Below are positions 34,330 through 45,800 of a stretch of 64,000 nt of DNA, piece after piece; within the stretch, counting starts at the first letter, position 1; the number at the start of each line of letters is the position of its first letter. This stretch comes from Isoetes taiwanensis (Eukaryota > Streptophyta > Lycopodiopsida > Isoetales > Isoetaceae), in contig JAJEKV010000014.1 of the NCBI GenBank assembly GCA_021234155.1, forward strand, positions 21,343,513-21,407,512, written 5' to 3'. Under the pieces are notes generated by a model, which saw only the letters and a program-made list of their open reading frames with translations, ran no database searches and was not told the DNA's origin. The position numbers and the translations under genes are program-made.

Positions 34330-34660
34330 AGTGCCTAGAGAAACCTCGAACCCGCCAAAGCCGGCTTGACTTCCGTTGACGCTTGCCCCTTCGCATGCCA
34401 CAGAATCTTGCTGATGAGAAGTAATCTACGCATGCCAAGGGATCAAATGGCCACGGATCAGTCGAGCCGACTTTGACGGATATGAGATTTCACTAGATAT
34501 ACGATCCACTCTCCGTCGAACCTGCCTTGAGAACCTTCCTCGGATCAGACCCGTCTCGACTTCCGTTGCTGTTTGCCTCTTCGCATGCCACAGAATCTTG
34601 CTGATGAGAAGTAATCTACGCATGCCAAGGGGCCAAACAGCCACGGACCAGCTAGGACGA
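34330..34660 (+). repeat. Direct repeat, period 190 bp
   Basis: TCGCATGCCACAGAATCTTG followed by CTGATGAGAAGTAATCTACG starts at 34391 and at 34581. Flanking sequence (CGACTTCCGTTG, GCCACGGA-CAG) is also shared. It is non-coding and inside the hAT. Confidence 0.9.
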
Positions 34661-34724
34661 ATCTGATCCATCAGAAGGTTCACAAGGCACATGATCCACA
34701 TCCTCCCAACCACTAGATAGGTGA

Positions 34725-36272
34725 GGCGTATCTCCAGTGCGCCAAATTGACATTTTAATGCCATCGGGATTGTATACTCGGTACTCCATTCCTTGGGGTG
34801 GCACATGCTCTACATACCTAATGGGTACATGGCAGGTGCCGCCCAAAGGAATGGAGGTACAGATACACAATCCCGATGGCATTCAAATGCCAATTTGGCG
34901 TACCGGAGTTACGCCCAAAGACCTGAGTGAAAGAAAGACTGGGAAGTCTCGTTGCTTGAACTCATCAATCACTAATCTCAAATGAACCCACAGAATCGCA
35001 AGCAACCACTAGGCTGATATCATCCGCTGCCACAATAAAAATAGAGTACTCAAAAACCTTGTTACCTCCGTCGATGTACAATCCACCACGACGCCGAAGG
35101 GGACGCGTCCTCTAATTTCAAGTCATAGTGATGCTCAAGGTTCTCCATCAATAGCAGGAGTTAGGATGTTCCATGATTTGGTGCCTAACAGCCGCTATAT
35201 GGATGGACAACGCCCAGGCACCACTTTGGCTTGAAATTAGAGTGCGCTCTCACCTCTGACGTCATAGCAACTTCTACCTCTAGAACGAACGATTTTTGCT
35301 CCGGCCCCCATTTTGAGCCTCTTTGTGTAATATAACCTAGCAAAGTAACTAAGCTGCATTGACACAGAGAGACTACAAAAGAGAGCCAGAGAAAAGCTCG
35401 CTCTTTCGAGAGGAGGTAACAAGAATTTCGAGAAGTCTATATTGTTTGCAGCGAACAATATCAAGCCTGGTGAGTTGACAACCATTCAAGAGGGTCACGC
35501 TCCAGGCTTACTTTCTTTTCGATTATCCTGTTTGTATATATCTAAAGTGCCCCCTAAAATGAGCGAGCGATCTCATCCCAGGGGGCACTTTAGATACAAC
35601 AAACAGGACAAGCAAAAGAGACTAAGCCAGGATGAAAGAGACTAAGCCAGGATGAAAGAGACCTGAGTGCAAGCATCGAGACGTCCCAATCTTTGCTTTC
35701 ACCCGCCTCTTCTGGACAATGGAACTTAGCAGGTAAACTAAGCTACATTGCCCAAAGAGGCGGGAGAAAGAAAAACGGGGAAGTGTCGATGCTTGAACTC
35801 ATCAATCACTAACATCTAAGTTACCCACAGAATCGCAACCGTTCAAGAGGGTCAGGCCTCACGGAATATCAAGAGTCAAAGCATCACGAATTCCCAAATC
35901 GACCTGAGTGCAAGCATCGAGACTTCCCAAGCCTTGCTTTCACCCCTCTTTGAGCAATAGAACTTAGCATGTAAAGTAAGCTATATTGCCCAAAGAGGAG
36001 GGGAAAGAAAGATTGGGAAGTCTCGATGCTTGAACTTATCGATCACTAACATCTAATGAACCCATAGAAACCTTGTAATCTTAAACCTTGTAACCCTAAA
36101 CCTTGCACGCAAAAACCTTGTAACCTCTTTTAGAACGAACGATTTTTGCTCCGACCCCCATTTGGGGCGTCTTTGTGTAATATAACCTAGCAAAGTAAGT
36201 AAGCTACATTAACACAGAGACACCCAAAAGAGAGTCAGAGCAAAGCTCGCTCTTTCTAAAGGACTTACTCAC
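34725..36272. repeat. Cluster of seven long hairpins inside the hAT
   Basis: Inverted repeats that I could pair by eye are: 34725-34915 (arms about 70 bp), 35110-35242 (about 15-bp core), 35276-35417 (about 60 bp, imperfect), 35527-35607 (about 28 bp, near-perfect), 35664-35800 (about 60 bp), 35905-36037 (about 60 bp) and 36123-36272 (about 60 bp). Those at 35276 and 36123 are copies of each other (AGAACGAACGATTTTTGCTC), and so are 35664 and 35905 (GTGCAAGCATCGAGAC, TCTCGATGCTTG). The loops keep a related core (TAGCA-GTAA-TAAGCTACATT). There is no coding potential. They may be nested foldback elements or small-RNA-generating hairpins. Confidence 0.85.
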
Positions 36273-36436
36273 ATACTTACTTTACTTAACTATAACATAA
36301 ACAACTCAATGCGGCAACCCAACCCCCAAAATTTTATTAAGACAAAGAAATCCTCGTCAACGAACATTGGTTCATTCATGTGCATCTGAGATCTTAGGGA
36401 AAAATATCAAAAAAATAATGTAGATGGCTCATGGGT

Positions 36437-37893
36437 TTAATTGAAATAATCATCTGCATCCACATTCGCACCAAGGTTCACCCAATCACCTGCTGGCCCA
36501 GGAGCAGGAGGCAAGTACTGATTAATGTCTGGTACCTCTTCACCTTCAAGCGGTTCTTCTACCCCCCCTCCAAAGGTCCATTTCACGTTGGGTATGGAAC
36601 GCATGAGCCATACCATCCCTCCTGCGAGCAATCAGAGGTGGCAAGGGAGGCATGCGTGATTGCAGGTTGAGCATTGCATACTGGCGCTCTGGTATAATAT
36701 AATATATCCATCATCTGCTGGACAGAACCTATTGCCCACCATCCAATCCAATAAACACCTCAAATGCAGACGATGTCCACATCCCAAGGCATACCAACCA
36801 CAACTTGGGTAAGATTGTCCGCATACGCTTGACAATATCTGAAGTCCCCGTTCTTTATATCATCCCACTGGCTCTCATATAGGTATTCGGGAGGGAGGTA
36901 TGCAATACCCTGCTCCTTGGAGACTCTAAGGGGATCAGAATCTAAGGCCCTTGATATTGTGCGCATATGCTCATTGTCTACTCTCAACACTGTGTTTTCC
37001 CTACCCAAAGCTGCAAGTTGATTCTTCGTGTCTAGTAATTCTGCAGCCAACTTGTCATGAGCGTTTGCATGGTCTTTTAAGCGCAAGTTTTCCTCCGACA
37101 GAGTGAGGTTTCGACTTCTTTCATTCTCTAACTGAGCCTTCAGATCCACCTCTTCTGTCACTGCACCTGCTGGTGCAACCCCCGCCACATCTAAAAGTTT
37201 TATGGCATCTTGAAGCAAATAGGTTATAGTCACGGGTTCATCACCAAGCGCGCTTTCAGAATCGTCCGCGAGCTTCACTCTCTTGCTGCTACCACTACCG
37301 CTTCCTTGTTTCCATTTTCTACTAGCATAATTTACGGGCTCCCCTTTCACAATCTCATAGTACACTTGCTTGGCAAACGTCTTGTTGAATTCTTGGTTTT
37401 TTATCATTGTTCCTTTCACTTGGACCCACCTCTCCAAGGCTTTAGCTCGGACTTCAGAGATCTTGCAGTCATATGCCTTATACTTACCTGCTCTCCTACT
37501 TGGCCAATCGGCGTCAAACTGTTTGGCGTCTATATTGGCCTCGATATCCTCATAATCCGCTCTATGTGGACAACAGCCTGGGCCCATGTCACAGGCAACT
37601 CCATGCACCTCTGTAATTGTGACACCTTCTTTCTTGGCCACTTCTGCCATTGCCCTCAACCTCAACAACTCTTTTGCACGTGCTTCATTTGTTCTGGCAT
37701 GTTCCTCTGCTCTCTGTAGTTGTTGTGCCCTAACCTTCGACAATGTAGGTAGAGAAGGGAATACAAATGCATCTGGAGATCTCAAAGAGGACGGCATGGA
37801 GAAGCCTCCTTGCCCAGTTTCATCAGCCCCTTCTCTCGTCTGCTGATGAGACGAACTCGGATTCTGATGAGACGCACTCGGTTGTTGAGACAT
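36437..37893 (-). pseudogene. hAT passenger gene: coiled-coil protein with RING-like C-terminus
   Basis: From ATG 37893 an open frame of 377 codons begins Gln/Ser/Pro-rich (MSQQPSASHQNPSSSHQQ). It contains a charged helical segment (residues about 55-95, RAQQLQRAEEHARTNEARAKE) and a Cys/His cluster (DMGPGCCPHRADYED). Then come a Lys-rich part and a Leu-heptad coiled coil (about 265-320, LENERSRNLTLSEENLRLKDHA). It reads into stop at 36760. In another frame the same DNA encodes CGWYALGCGHRLHLRCLLDWM and FCPADD (36810-36720), a strong RING-type pattern lacking the final Cys, followed by an in-frame stop and an acidic tail ending DADDYFN at 36437. A small frame change near 36820 and one stop therefore separate a probable RING end from the coiled coil. 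The predicted role is an E3 ubiquitin-ligase-like protein, which is inference. It lies 186 bp after the kinase-like gene on the same strand. Confidence 0.6.
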
Positions 37894-38078
37894 TCTTTTG
37901 TGTTTGGCACTAGGTAAGTTGTTTGTTCGTTTTCTTGCGGATAGGCTTTATGTTAACTGCGCAAAATAAAAAACAACTCAATATGACTTATAAATTATAA
38001 AAAAATCAAGTCCAACAAAAATAAATACATAGGAATGCCAAAGATGTTTTATTGAATGTATTTAAAGCAATTGTTCAA

Positions 38079-39872
38079 TCAATAATTTTTTTGGTTGCGT
38101 ACAAGAGAGCTCATAAATGGCCACGCTAAGCGTGACTTGGTCCAGCTTTGGTCAGCATCGTCTGCACCTAACCCAACTTGAGGAATCCAATCTGATTCCA
38201 TTTGGGGTCTTGTGCAATGTGTTGGAGAGCAATTCAAAGTGCTTCGCATGGTGTTCAATAGCTGGTTCAGATCAAACTTGCGTGCCTTGTCTTCTATTGG
38301 GGATTCGACATAGTGCTTCAAATAATCGCACATGTTTCGAAACCTCTGGCTTTGTTCATTGGTACCCATAGCCTCCAAGAAAGAATGCTTGCGTGCAAAA
38401 TCAGCAAGGTAATAGATAAAGTAGGCTGCCCCTAAGAGGTCGAAGTCTACCCTTGCAGGCACCGTCTTAGTTCCATCTCTTTTTGGACCCCAATACAAAT
38501 CATCATGCATGTATGGATAGGCAAGTCTTTCATTCTCAATCGCCTTTTTGGCAGCAGCATCCATGCCTTTGTATGCCCACCGCTTCACCTCCACAGGCTC
38601 GCCTATTAGTCGTTCTTCTCCCCAATCACATATACCAATATAAATAGCCTGGGGGTCCGTGCATCCTCTCTCTTCCCCAAATTCAAAATGAAGCAAGACA
38701 TTGCCCGGGTGCAAGTCCATGTGTAAATGGTGCTCTTTATGAAGCTTAAGCAAGCCGTTTAAAAACGACATAGTTAGATCACCCACTCTTTGAGCAACAT
38801 ATAACTCTTGCTTTCTTCGTTGCTCAAGCTTATGGACGTCGACCTCGACAGTAGGCTTATACCCTAATCTCTTAAATGCATGCCTGGCAAACTCATTATC
38901 TCCATGATGCACAAAAAGAGATGCACAAGAACCCCCATTCCAGTAGGGAAATATCAACCCTGTTCTTTCCAACCCAGCTGTACGACCAATGCAGCGTATG
39001 ATAGAGCCATGTCTAACCTCCATTTGTGATTCCCTCATGTTTTTCATCATGGCCTTTACTATCACATCAGGACACCGCATACCCTAACTGCACATCATCA
39101 TTCTGAAATTTAACACAATAGGGTTCGTCTTTAAGAAAACTAGAACCCAAGATATTGCATTTGAATACCGTTCCATATGTTCCCCGAACCAATTCTGTGG
39201 GTGTTAATTATTTGAGAGGAATCCACCATTGCAAACCATATAGTCTTGGCATCCGCCCTTTTTCTTGCTTCCCACTCTTTCTCGGTCTCACCGGGGCGAT
39301 TGGCTCTAATAGTGCATGCCAACACTTTCTTAACTAGGTGGGGGGGGGGGGGGGGGGGGGGGGTTTGATGGGTTTCCTTTCTAAGCTTTCGATTCGTCCA
39401 AGGCGTGTTCCATTCCACGACCTTCTCTTTTAAAGACTCTCTCAAGCGGACTAGTTAAATTTGCCACCGCATGAATCATATTTCCAGTTGTACGGGATAC
39501 ATTGCCATCTATCCAAGCATACCTTTCAGAATCAATCTTTTCAGGTTCTAGGTCTATCATTCGAGGCCCAAAAGCTCTCTTAGCATCTCTCATGAGACTT
39601 GAGTGGAAGTCTAGCCATCCTTCGTCTATTGTAGTAATCAACTCTAACTCAGATGGGGTGGCAGCACATATTCGCTCACAGAGCCAATTCATTAAAGCGG
39701 GTCTTAAGGAGGACCATGGCTGTTGGGGTCTTGATCTTTTCCTCTGCATCTTAGTAGAGGACTCGGCCTCTGGGTTCATGTGAGGCTCAGCTTCTACCCT
39801 AGGTGCTTCTTTAGGGCTCATGTGAGGCTCTGCTGCTTCTAGTCTAAGCTCGTCTAACTCTTGTGGATTCAT
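38079..39872 (-). pseudogene. hAT passenger gene: protein-kinase-like
   Basis: The start is ATG 39872 with an acidic, repeated leader (AEPHMSPKEAPRVEAEPHMNP). The protein continues in that frame (LMNWLCERICAATPSELELI, MIDLEPEKIDSERYAW). A shift near 39445 leads to a frame with a Pro-run encoded by the 24-base G/C homopolymer, then WFAMVDSSQIINTHRIGSG. One base later the frame continues TYGTVFKC, so a Gly-rich loop GSG-TYGTVFK can be read across about 39200. CVKF follows near 39130 (the VxK lysine). A further one-base change near 39080 enters the 333-codon frame, with catalytic loop HMDLHPGNVL (38723) and ICDWGEE (38627, DFG position). All three kinase hallmarks are in order and spacing, but at least three indels break the frame. 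The family is unassigned; substrate unknown. Confidence 0.65.
39340..39363. repeat. 24-base G homopolymer
   Basis: An uninterrupted run of 24 G (C on the coding strand) lies within the kinase-like gene and encodes polyproline in one frame. Its length is likely unstable or mis-sequenced. Confidence 0.95.
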
Positions 39873-41026
39873 AGCAGCTTTAGAAGAAACTGTGTATAGC
39901 TAGCGATATGCCAACTGTAGCAAAGCAGCAACAATACCTAAAAGTCTGGGAAAAAAAAAACCCACTTTAGTGAGTGTCAATAAGCCGTGAAATAGTTCAT
40001 TAAGATTCTAGAAAACTACTAAGTTTCAAGCTTGACGGTTATAGGCACCCTACTGAGTTTCAAGTTGACGGTTATAGGCACTCTATGGTTAATCTACTGA
40101 GTTTGACGGTTACGGTTCACGGTTATATGAAATGCATTTTTCTCATTCTCTTCAACAAGTTTAACTTATGATCTGACCCAGCTACTGACTCCATTAGGAA
40201 ACTCCCTCATAGAGGTTGGCGGCACTCAACTGAACATATTGCATAAGACCACCTGGCAAAGTCACGAATATTTAATGAAATATACACCACTTCCTATATT
40301 AGTGTTGGACTTTCGTCAACAACACCGTTAAAAAATAGGGTATATCTCATTAAATATTCTCCTAACCTTCCATAAGAGTACAACACCCACCTTTCAGCAC
40401 CGCGTGACCGAAGCCAGCAAGCGGCAGGAGAGGGCTATACACCTCAATGGGAGGTTGACCCTAGCAATCCTCGACATCAGCAATGACACCCACCCTCGGC
40501 ATGGCACAATTCAATGTGGCACGCCAGGCGAGGGTCACTGCCTCAGCCAAGGATCACTCCGAACTTCTAAAACCTAGTCTCTCTTAATCAACTCCCTACC
40601 CTAACTGCTACTGTTGTCGATAAAAAGGGTAGGCAACCAAATTTCTCATTCTTATTTTTTTCTTTTATTTTTATTTCATTATTTTTTTTCCTCATTTTTT
40701 TATTGTTTCTCTTCTATTGTTTTTTATTTTCTTTTTTTTTTTTCTCATTATTTTCTTTACAAAAATCAGTCTGGATTCGACCATAGAATGAGACGCTCAC
40801 CATCGTCACGCCCCACAATGGAGGGGGGCAACAGGCGAGGGCCTCACTATGGAGGAACCCCAGACCTACAATAAAAGAAACAAGAAAAAACTAACTAGGT
40901 TTGCCTAAAAACTAAGAAAAAATGAAAAAAAAAGGTAAAGGGGCACATGTTATAGAGCAGGGCGCAGGTGGTTTACCTTGTTCTGCGCAAAAATAAAGAA
41001 ACGGCGCCTCGTTATATATATAGAAA
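39873..41026. other. hAT interior without recognisable gene
   Basis: A small three-copy repeat (CTACTGAGTTTCAAG/TTGACGGTTATAGGCAC) is at about 40020-40125. An inverted repeat with arms GAATATTTAATGA and TCATTAAATATTC occupies about 40268-40364. A T-rich low-complexity stretch is at 40640-40760. No coding frame was recognised. Confidence 0.5.
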
Positions 41027-41290
41027 ATTTCGCGTAAGCGAAAACTACTGTTTCGCTTACGCGAAACACCTTTCGCGTAAGCGAAACTTAAGAAACAGCT
41101 TACGCGAACAAAAAAAAATTTCGCGTAAGCGAATTCATCTGTTTCGCTTACGCGAAAAAAGTTTCGCGTAAGCGAAACTTAAGACTTCGCTTACGCGAAG
41201 TCGGAAAGGAGATTCGCGTAAGCAAAAAACAAGCTTTCGCTTACGCGAAAAAAAGTTCGCACGCGAATTTTTTTTTCCGGCCGACGTATA
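41027..41290. repeat. Right subterminal array of TTCGCGTAAGCGAA hairpins
   Basis: This has the same motif and alternating orientation as the left array, with about nine copies, ending about 95 bp before the right terminus. The symmetric placement supports a role in transposase binding. Confidence 0.9.
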
Positions 41291-41383
41291 AAATACAAAA
41301 AATACGTATTTTACCCAAAAATATGTATTTTTGGACTTTATACGTCCAGAAAAATAATTTCATACGTACAGAACCTATCCCTG

Positions 41384-41391
41384 CGCGGTTG
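41384..41391. repeat. hAT target-site duplication, right (CGCGGTTG)
   Basis: This is identical to 30537-30544 and immediately follows ...CTATCCCTG, the inverted terminus. Confidence 0.95.
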
Positions 41392-42564
41392 TCAATGCTT
41401 CTTTCAACTTCTCAAATCCTGCTTGTGCTTTCTTGTGCCAATGACCCACCCAATCTTTCACGTATTCTTCTTTGGTGAGGTCCATTAGGGGGGCTGCTAT
41501 CTTGGCAAAGTTCTTGACAATTTTCTTGTAATATCCTGCTAAGCCCAAGAAGCTTCTCACCTCGTGAATGTTATTTGGTGGCGGCCACTCGATCATCGCC
41601 TGGATCCTCGTTGGGTCAGTAGAGATGCCCTCTTCCGATATTATGTGTTCCAAATATTCTATCCTTGCGGTAGCGGTGACATTTGAACAACTTCGCTTAG
41701 AGTTGATACCTTCTCAGCTTTTCAAATACCTTTCTTAATTGTTGCACATGCTCCTCTAGGGACTTGCTGTACGCTAAGATGTCATCAAAGAAAACAATGA
41801 AAAATATATCCAGAAACTCATGAAAGATGTCGTTCATGAGGCTCATGAAAGTTGCTGGGGCATTGGACAGTTCAAATGGCATCACTTTGAATTCATAGTG
41901 GCCATATCTTGTTCTGAAAGTGGTTTTGTGGATGTATTCTTTTCTAATCCTGATCTGGCGATAACCCGATCTTAAATCTATTTTGGAGGAGACTTTGGTA
42001 CCTTGGAGCTGATCCATCAAATCATCTGATCTGGGTAAGACGTACTTATTCTTGATGGTGCGCTTCTTTAATTGACGATAGTCAATGTACATCCTTAAGC
42101 TTCCATCTTTCGTCTTAACGAATAGGATGGATGCCCCAAATGGGAGACACTAGGCTTTGTAAATCTAAAGTCTAACAGCTCTTGCAACTGCTTGTTCAAT
42201 TCCGCTAAATCTTGAGCTATCATTATGTAGGGTGCATTATTTGTGGGTTTTGCACCGGTTCAAGTGCTATTTCACAGTTGACTCTCCTGCAAGGAGGAAG
42301 TTCCTTGATCTCATCAAGAAAAAAATCAAGGAATTCTTTCACTAGGCTTGCCACTTGCTTAGGCAACTTGCGCAATGTTTTGTCCTCCTTTTTTGTGTCT
42401 GGTTCTTCAGTCTCAAGCTTGAAGATGTAGGCTACTTGCTCACTCTTTATGCTTTTAAGTAATTTCTTACTAGACATGCATTGCATGATTAGAGTGACTT
42501 CCTTACCTGTTATTTCTATTGTCTTGCCATTGGTGCTGTTAATGTCACTTTCCGCTTCCCGCAA
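41392..42564 (-). pseudogene. Ty3/gypsy pol, 5' half: pre-RT linker and reverse transcriptase
   Basis: Minus-strand frames in order are as follows. 42564-42223 ends LPPCRRVNCEIALEPVQNP, the linker before RT. 42092-41697 reads [57 protein letters not shown] and the catalytic FFDDILAYS. 41653-41375 reads FLGLAGYYKKIVKNFAKIAAPL and EKLKEAL, the RT end and RNase H start. A short gap of broken frame lies at 42093-42222. The hAT sits immediately downstream in the RNase H region. The protease upstream (42565-42870) is degenerate. Confidence 0.95.
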
Positions 42565-42872
42565 TCAATTATGGCGCTAGCTGGGCCAAGATATTCCATG
42601 CCTATTTTTAGGTCATACTTCCCAATGTTCATAACCTCTGCTCACATTCCGATATTAATGCCAGGCAAGTCTATATTAAAGTTAATCCTTTTCCCTACTG
42701 TGTGTCTGATTGCTCCACTTGCCAACACTACTGGTCTAGGCTTTGACTTTAGGGCTTTCAACTTCAACATTTCTACCATTCTTGAGGAGGTAAAATTATG
42801 AGTGCTTCCCGTGTCTATCAGGATTATGAAGGATTTTTCTTTTACTTTCCCTATTGTTGAGATGACTTGGTA

Positions 42873-45800
42873 CTATCTTTCGACATTCTTAGTGTCAAAG
42901 GCTACATAGGCATGGCACTCACCCTGGATATAGTCGCAAGCTTCTTTGTCCTCGTCTTCCGGGGGTGTCTTCCATCCTCCCAACTCTGCTAGTGCCGCGT
43001 TTATCATGAATGGGCAAGTGTGCCTTTGATGTCCCGATTGGAAACATCTGAAATACAACTGCTTTTCTGTACATTCCTGTCGTTTTTCCTTTGCGACGGA
43101 CTACAAGAACTGCTTCACTACTTTGGAGTAGTTGGATCCTCCCGCTTGCCCCTTGTCTTTGAAGCTGACATGCGCTTTGGTATAATCTTTCCACTACATT
43201 CTGCCAGTTCCATTGAGGTTTCCGGTGGCTACTCTGCCTTTGTCCTTATCTTTCATTCCATACGCGTTGCCATACTCTCTCATTTCATTGAGCCATGGCC
43301 TCCATGCCTGATCTATTATTGCCTGAAAATTGCTTAAATTTCTGAGCTTTTCACACATTGCTCAGGGTTGTGTCCACTTTCTTTTGATAGTCTGCATTTT
43401 TTCTGGTCTGTCTCTATTCTGGCCTCCCCGACAGTTGTGCTGAACTTCCACTTCCTCATCCAATTCTGAATCGGAGTCAGAGCTGCTATTAGACGAGTCT
43501 GTACTGGAAGATCTCCTTCTGCAGCTCCTCTTCTTCCCCTTATCCTTAGCCTGAGGTTGTGCCTAAGGCAACTGGACATTCTGGTCGGGTGTGTTCGATG
43601 ACCTCTCTGCTAAAAGGGCCCTTAACCGAAGCCCGAGAGTGCAATTAGTATGAATACAGCTTCTTCCCCACATGGGCTGAACTGTCGATGGATCACTGCT
43701 ATCTTGCCATCCTGAGGGCATTATCTTGTCCTCCTTGTCGGGCTTCTGTCTCCGTTCCTCTGTTTGACATGTGCCCGCATACTCGTCTACTGGAACTGTG
43801 AACAACCCTATGGTCTGCAAGTTGGGTTCTGAGGTGAGTTAGGTTGATGGCTCCTACCCTATAGTTGGGGGTGGGTGGCATCGAGGAAGAGCTCGGTTGA
43901 AGTGCACTTGTTGTCTTTTTCTGATACCCATTCATTCTTGAATTGCCATAAACTCTTCCTCTGATGGTAGCTCTTTTTGGATCATCATGATCTGCCTAAT
44001 CCTATCGTAGGCCTGTAGGTCTGTGGTGGGTTGGCCTATGTATGACACCGACTGGCATACATCAACTGGAAAATCCTACGTCTCTCAATCGATGAAGTCA
44101 TCCAGGTCCAATTACTGATGCAGGAGATGTAGGAGCTTATCTACTATGTATTTCCGATCTCTACATTCTGGTAGATTCTTGACATCGTGGAGGAGGAGGT
44201 ATTCTTCGCCTCCCATGATGATGGGAGTCAGGCTTGTGATGCCTAATCCGAGTGATGGGGCTATAGCTGGATTATCTGCAAGTCCGCATCGAAGCAGTGT
44301 ATCTCTTGCTCCACTTGGCACTGCTCTTCGGCGGGGTCCGTTTTGGTAATGTCTTTGATGTCATCGCCCCCTTCACCTTCTTCCTCTTCTTCATCTGAGC
44401 CTTCGTATTCCAGGAGTGGATGGTCTTCTCAGGTAGAGCAAAGGGGTTCTATACTCAAAGGCTAAATGAAAGGTTCCCCTAATTGTGTCTGAGCTTTGTG
44501 GAACAAGAATATGGCTAAGACAGCTATGTAGGAGAAGTATCTTCCCCTGTTCACAGTCATGGTCATGTAGTCTGACATGCGAACAACTCTGTTGTCTAGG
44601 TATTTAGCTATGTTTAGGACATGGCTTAATGCTGCCTGAGGGGTGTCTTGGGTATAAAGAATCCTATGCAAGGAGGCAGTTTCGCCAGTGTAGGGTCTAC
44701 TTTGGCTTGGAATTCTTGCATGACTTCCTGGTAGAAGGGTGTTGCTGCTATCGTGGCTGATATATCAAATTCGTGTTGAAAAACTGAGAAGACTCTAGTT
44801 AACATCTACCTCTGCTGCATGGGGAATGGCGTTGTACCATCACCTGAATGATGCAGTAGCCATGATTCTGACAAAGCTGAAGATATCAAATAGATGTATG
44901 AACACCTCAGGGAGCTAGAAGATCTGCTTGGAGCGAGGAGCAAAGTTGTATGTCGCTAATGAGGGGTACCCTTGTATTTATAGACATATTTTGACTGGAA
45001 ATTTTGTAGACTTTGGGGAGTGTTACCATTTTGGGGACTGGTCGGATGTTTTTTGGGTACTTTGAAGTGATATCCATGAAAAAGACTGTCTAATGATCCC
45101 ATTTCAATATATTTCATCTAATTTGGAGGTGTTTTGGTCAAGTTATAGAGATTCAAAGAATAACTATTCACGGTGTGCACCACAGGCCCGAGTAAGATTC
45201 TCAGTCATGCTCCTGGTACACGACGCGAGTACTGGCAGCCTATTTGGGTCTTAGATGCTGCCAAACTAGTGAAGTGATGACATTTTCTTGCTCTACTCAA
45301 TGAGTAGAGACCGAAAACACCCTTGTTTGCTCAACTTGGGGTAGTTTATGGGTCGACTAGTCATGGCGTGCGCCATAGACCCAAGTAGGATTCTCAGTCG
45401 TGCTCCTGGCGTACGACGTGAGTACTAGAGACTGGTTGGCTCATAAGTTATCCAGATTAAGCAAAACAAAATATTTATTCTGCCAATACTATCTGTTTAA
45501 GACTCGGATAACACTCTTATACTTGTACTACTCAAAATTTATATTACACAATTTTATAGAGGGTCTAATAGTCCTCTTTCTTAATGAATTTTGCCAAATG
45601 CATGTCCTTGGACATGCAAGTGATTATTTTGGCATGGAGTGCGCATGCCAAAAGAGTCTTTGAAGTGCTGGTTGCTCCGCAACTTCTTGTAGTGTGAGGA
45701 ACATATCATCCATTACTCATTTGGTCTTGTCGAACTCCTGTAGGATTTCACGAGTCAACCTTGCGAATGCTGCTCGAAGTAACAAAGGCCATAACTCTGT

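Larger units (their letters stand above)
30545..41383 (+). mobile_element. Large hAT transposon (10,839 bp) with passenger genes
   Basis: Both ends are CAGGGATAGGTTC as inverted termini (13 bp perfect, with looser similarity further in, such as TATACGT/ACGTATA). It is flanked by perfect 8-bp duplications. Removing the element rejoins the gypsy coding sequence exactly (KEALTTA joined to a VLTLPVLEKDK continuation), which proves the boundaries. Inside, from left to right, are a palindromic subterminal array with a chloroplast rDNA fragment, a transposase on the plus strand, a duplicated 190-bp unit, a hairpin tract, two genes on the minus strand (coiled-coil/RING-like and kinase-like), a T-rich stretch and the right palindromic array. 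Typical hAT elements are about 3-5 kb, so more than half of this one is cargo. The transposase is broken, so it is presumably immobile now. Confidence 0.95.

Noticed and set aside
35990-36125. Telomere-like AACCCTAAA strings
   Set aside because: Only one CCCTAAA occurs among AACCTTG repeats; no tandem telomere repeat is present.
37210-37846. Plus-strand ORFs of up to 169 codons in the hAT
   Set aside because: Shadows of the minus-strand coiled-coil gene; composition lacks domain signatures.
30665-41290. CRISPR-like array of palindromic repeats
   Set aside because: Spacing is irregular, orientation alternates, spacers are only a few bases, and the context is a eukaryotic transposon end.
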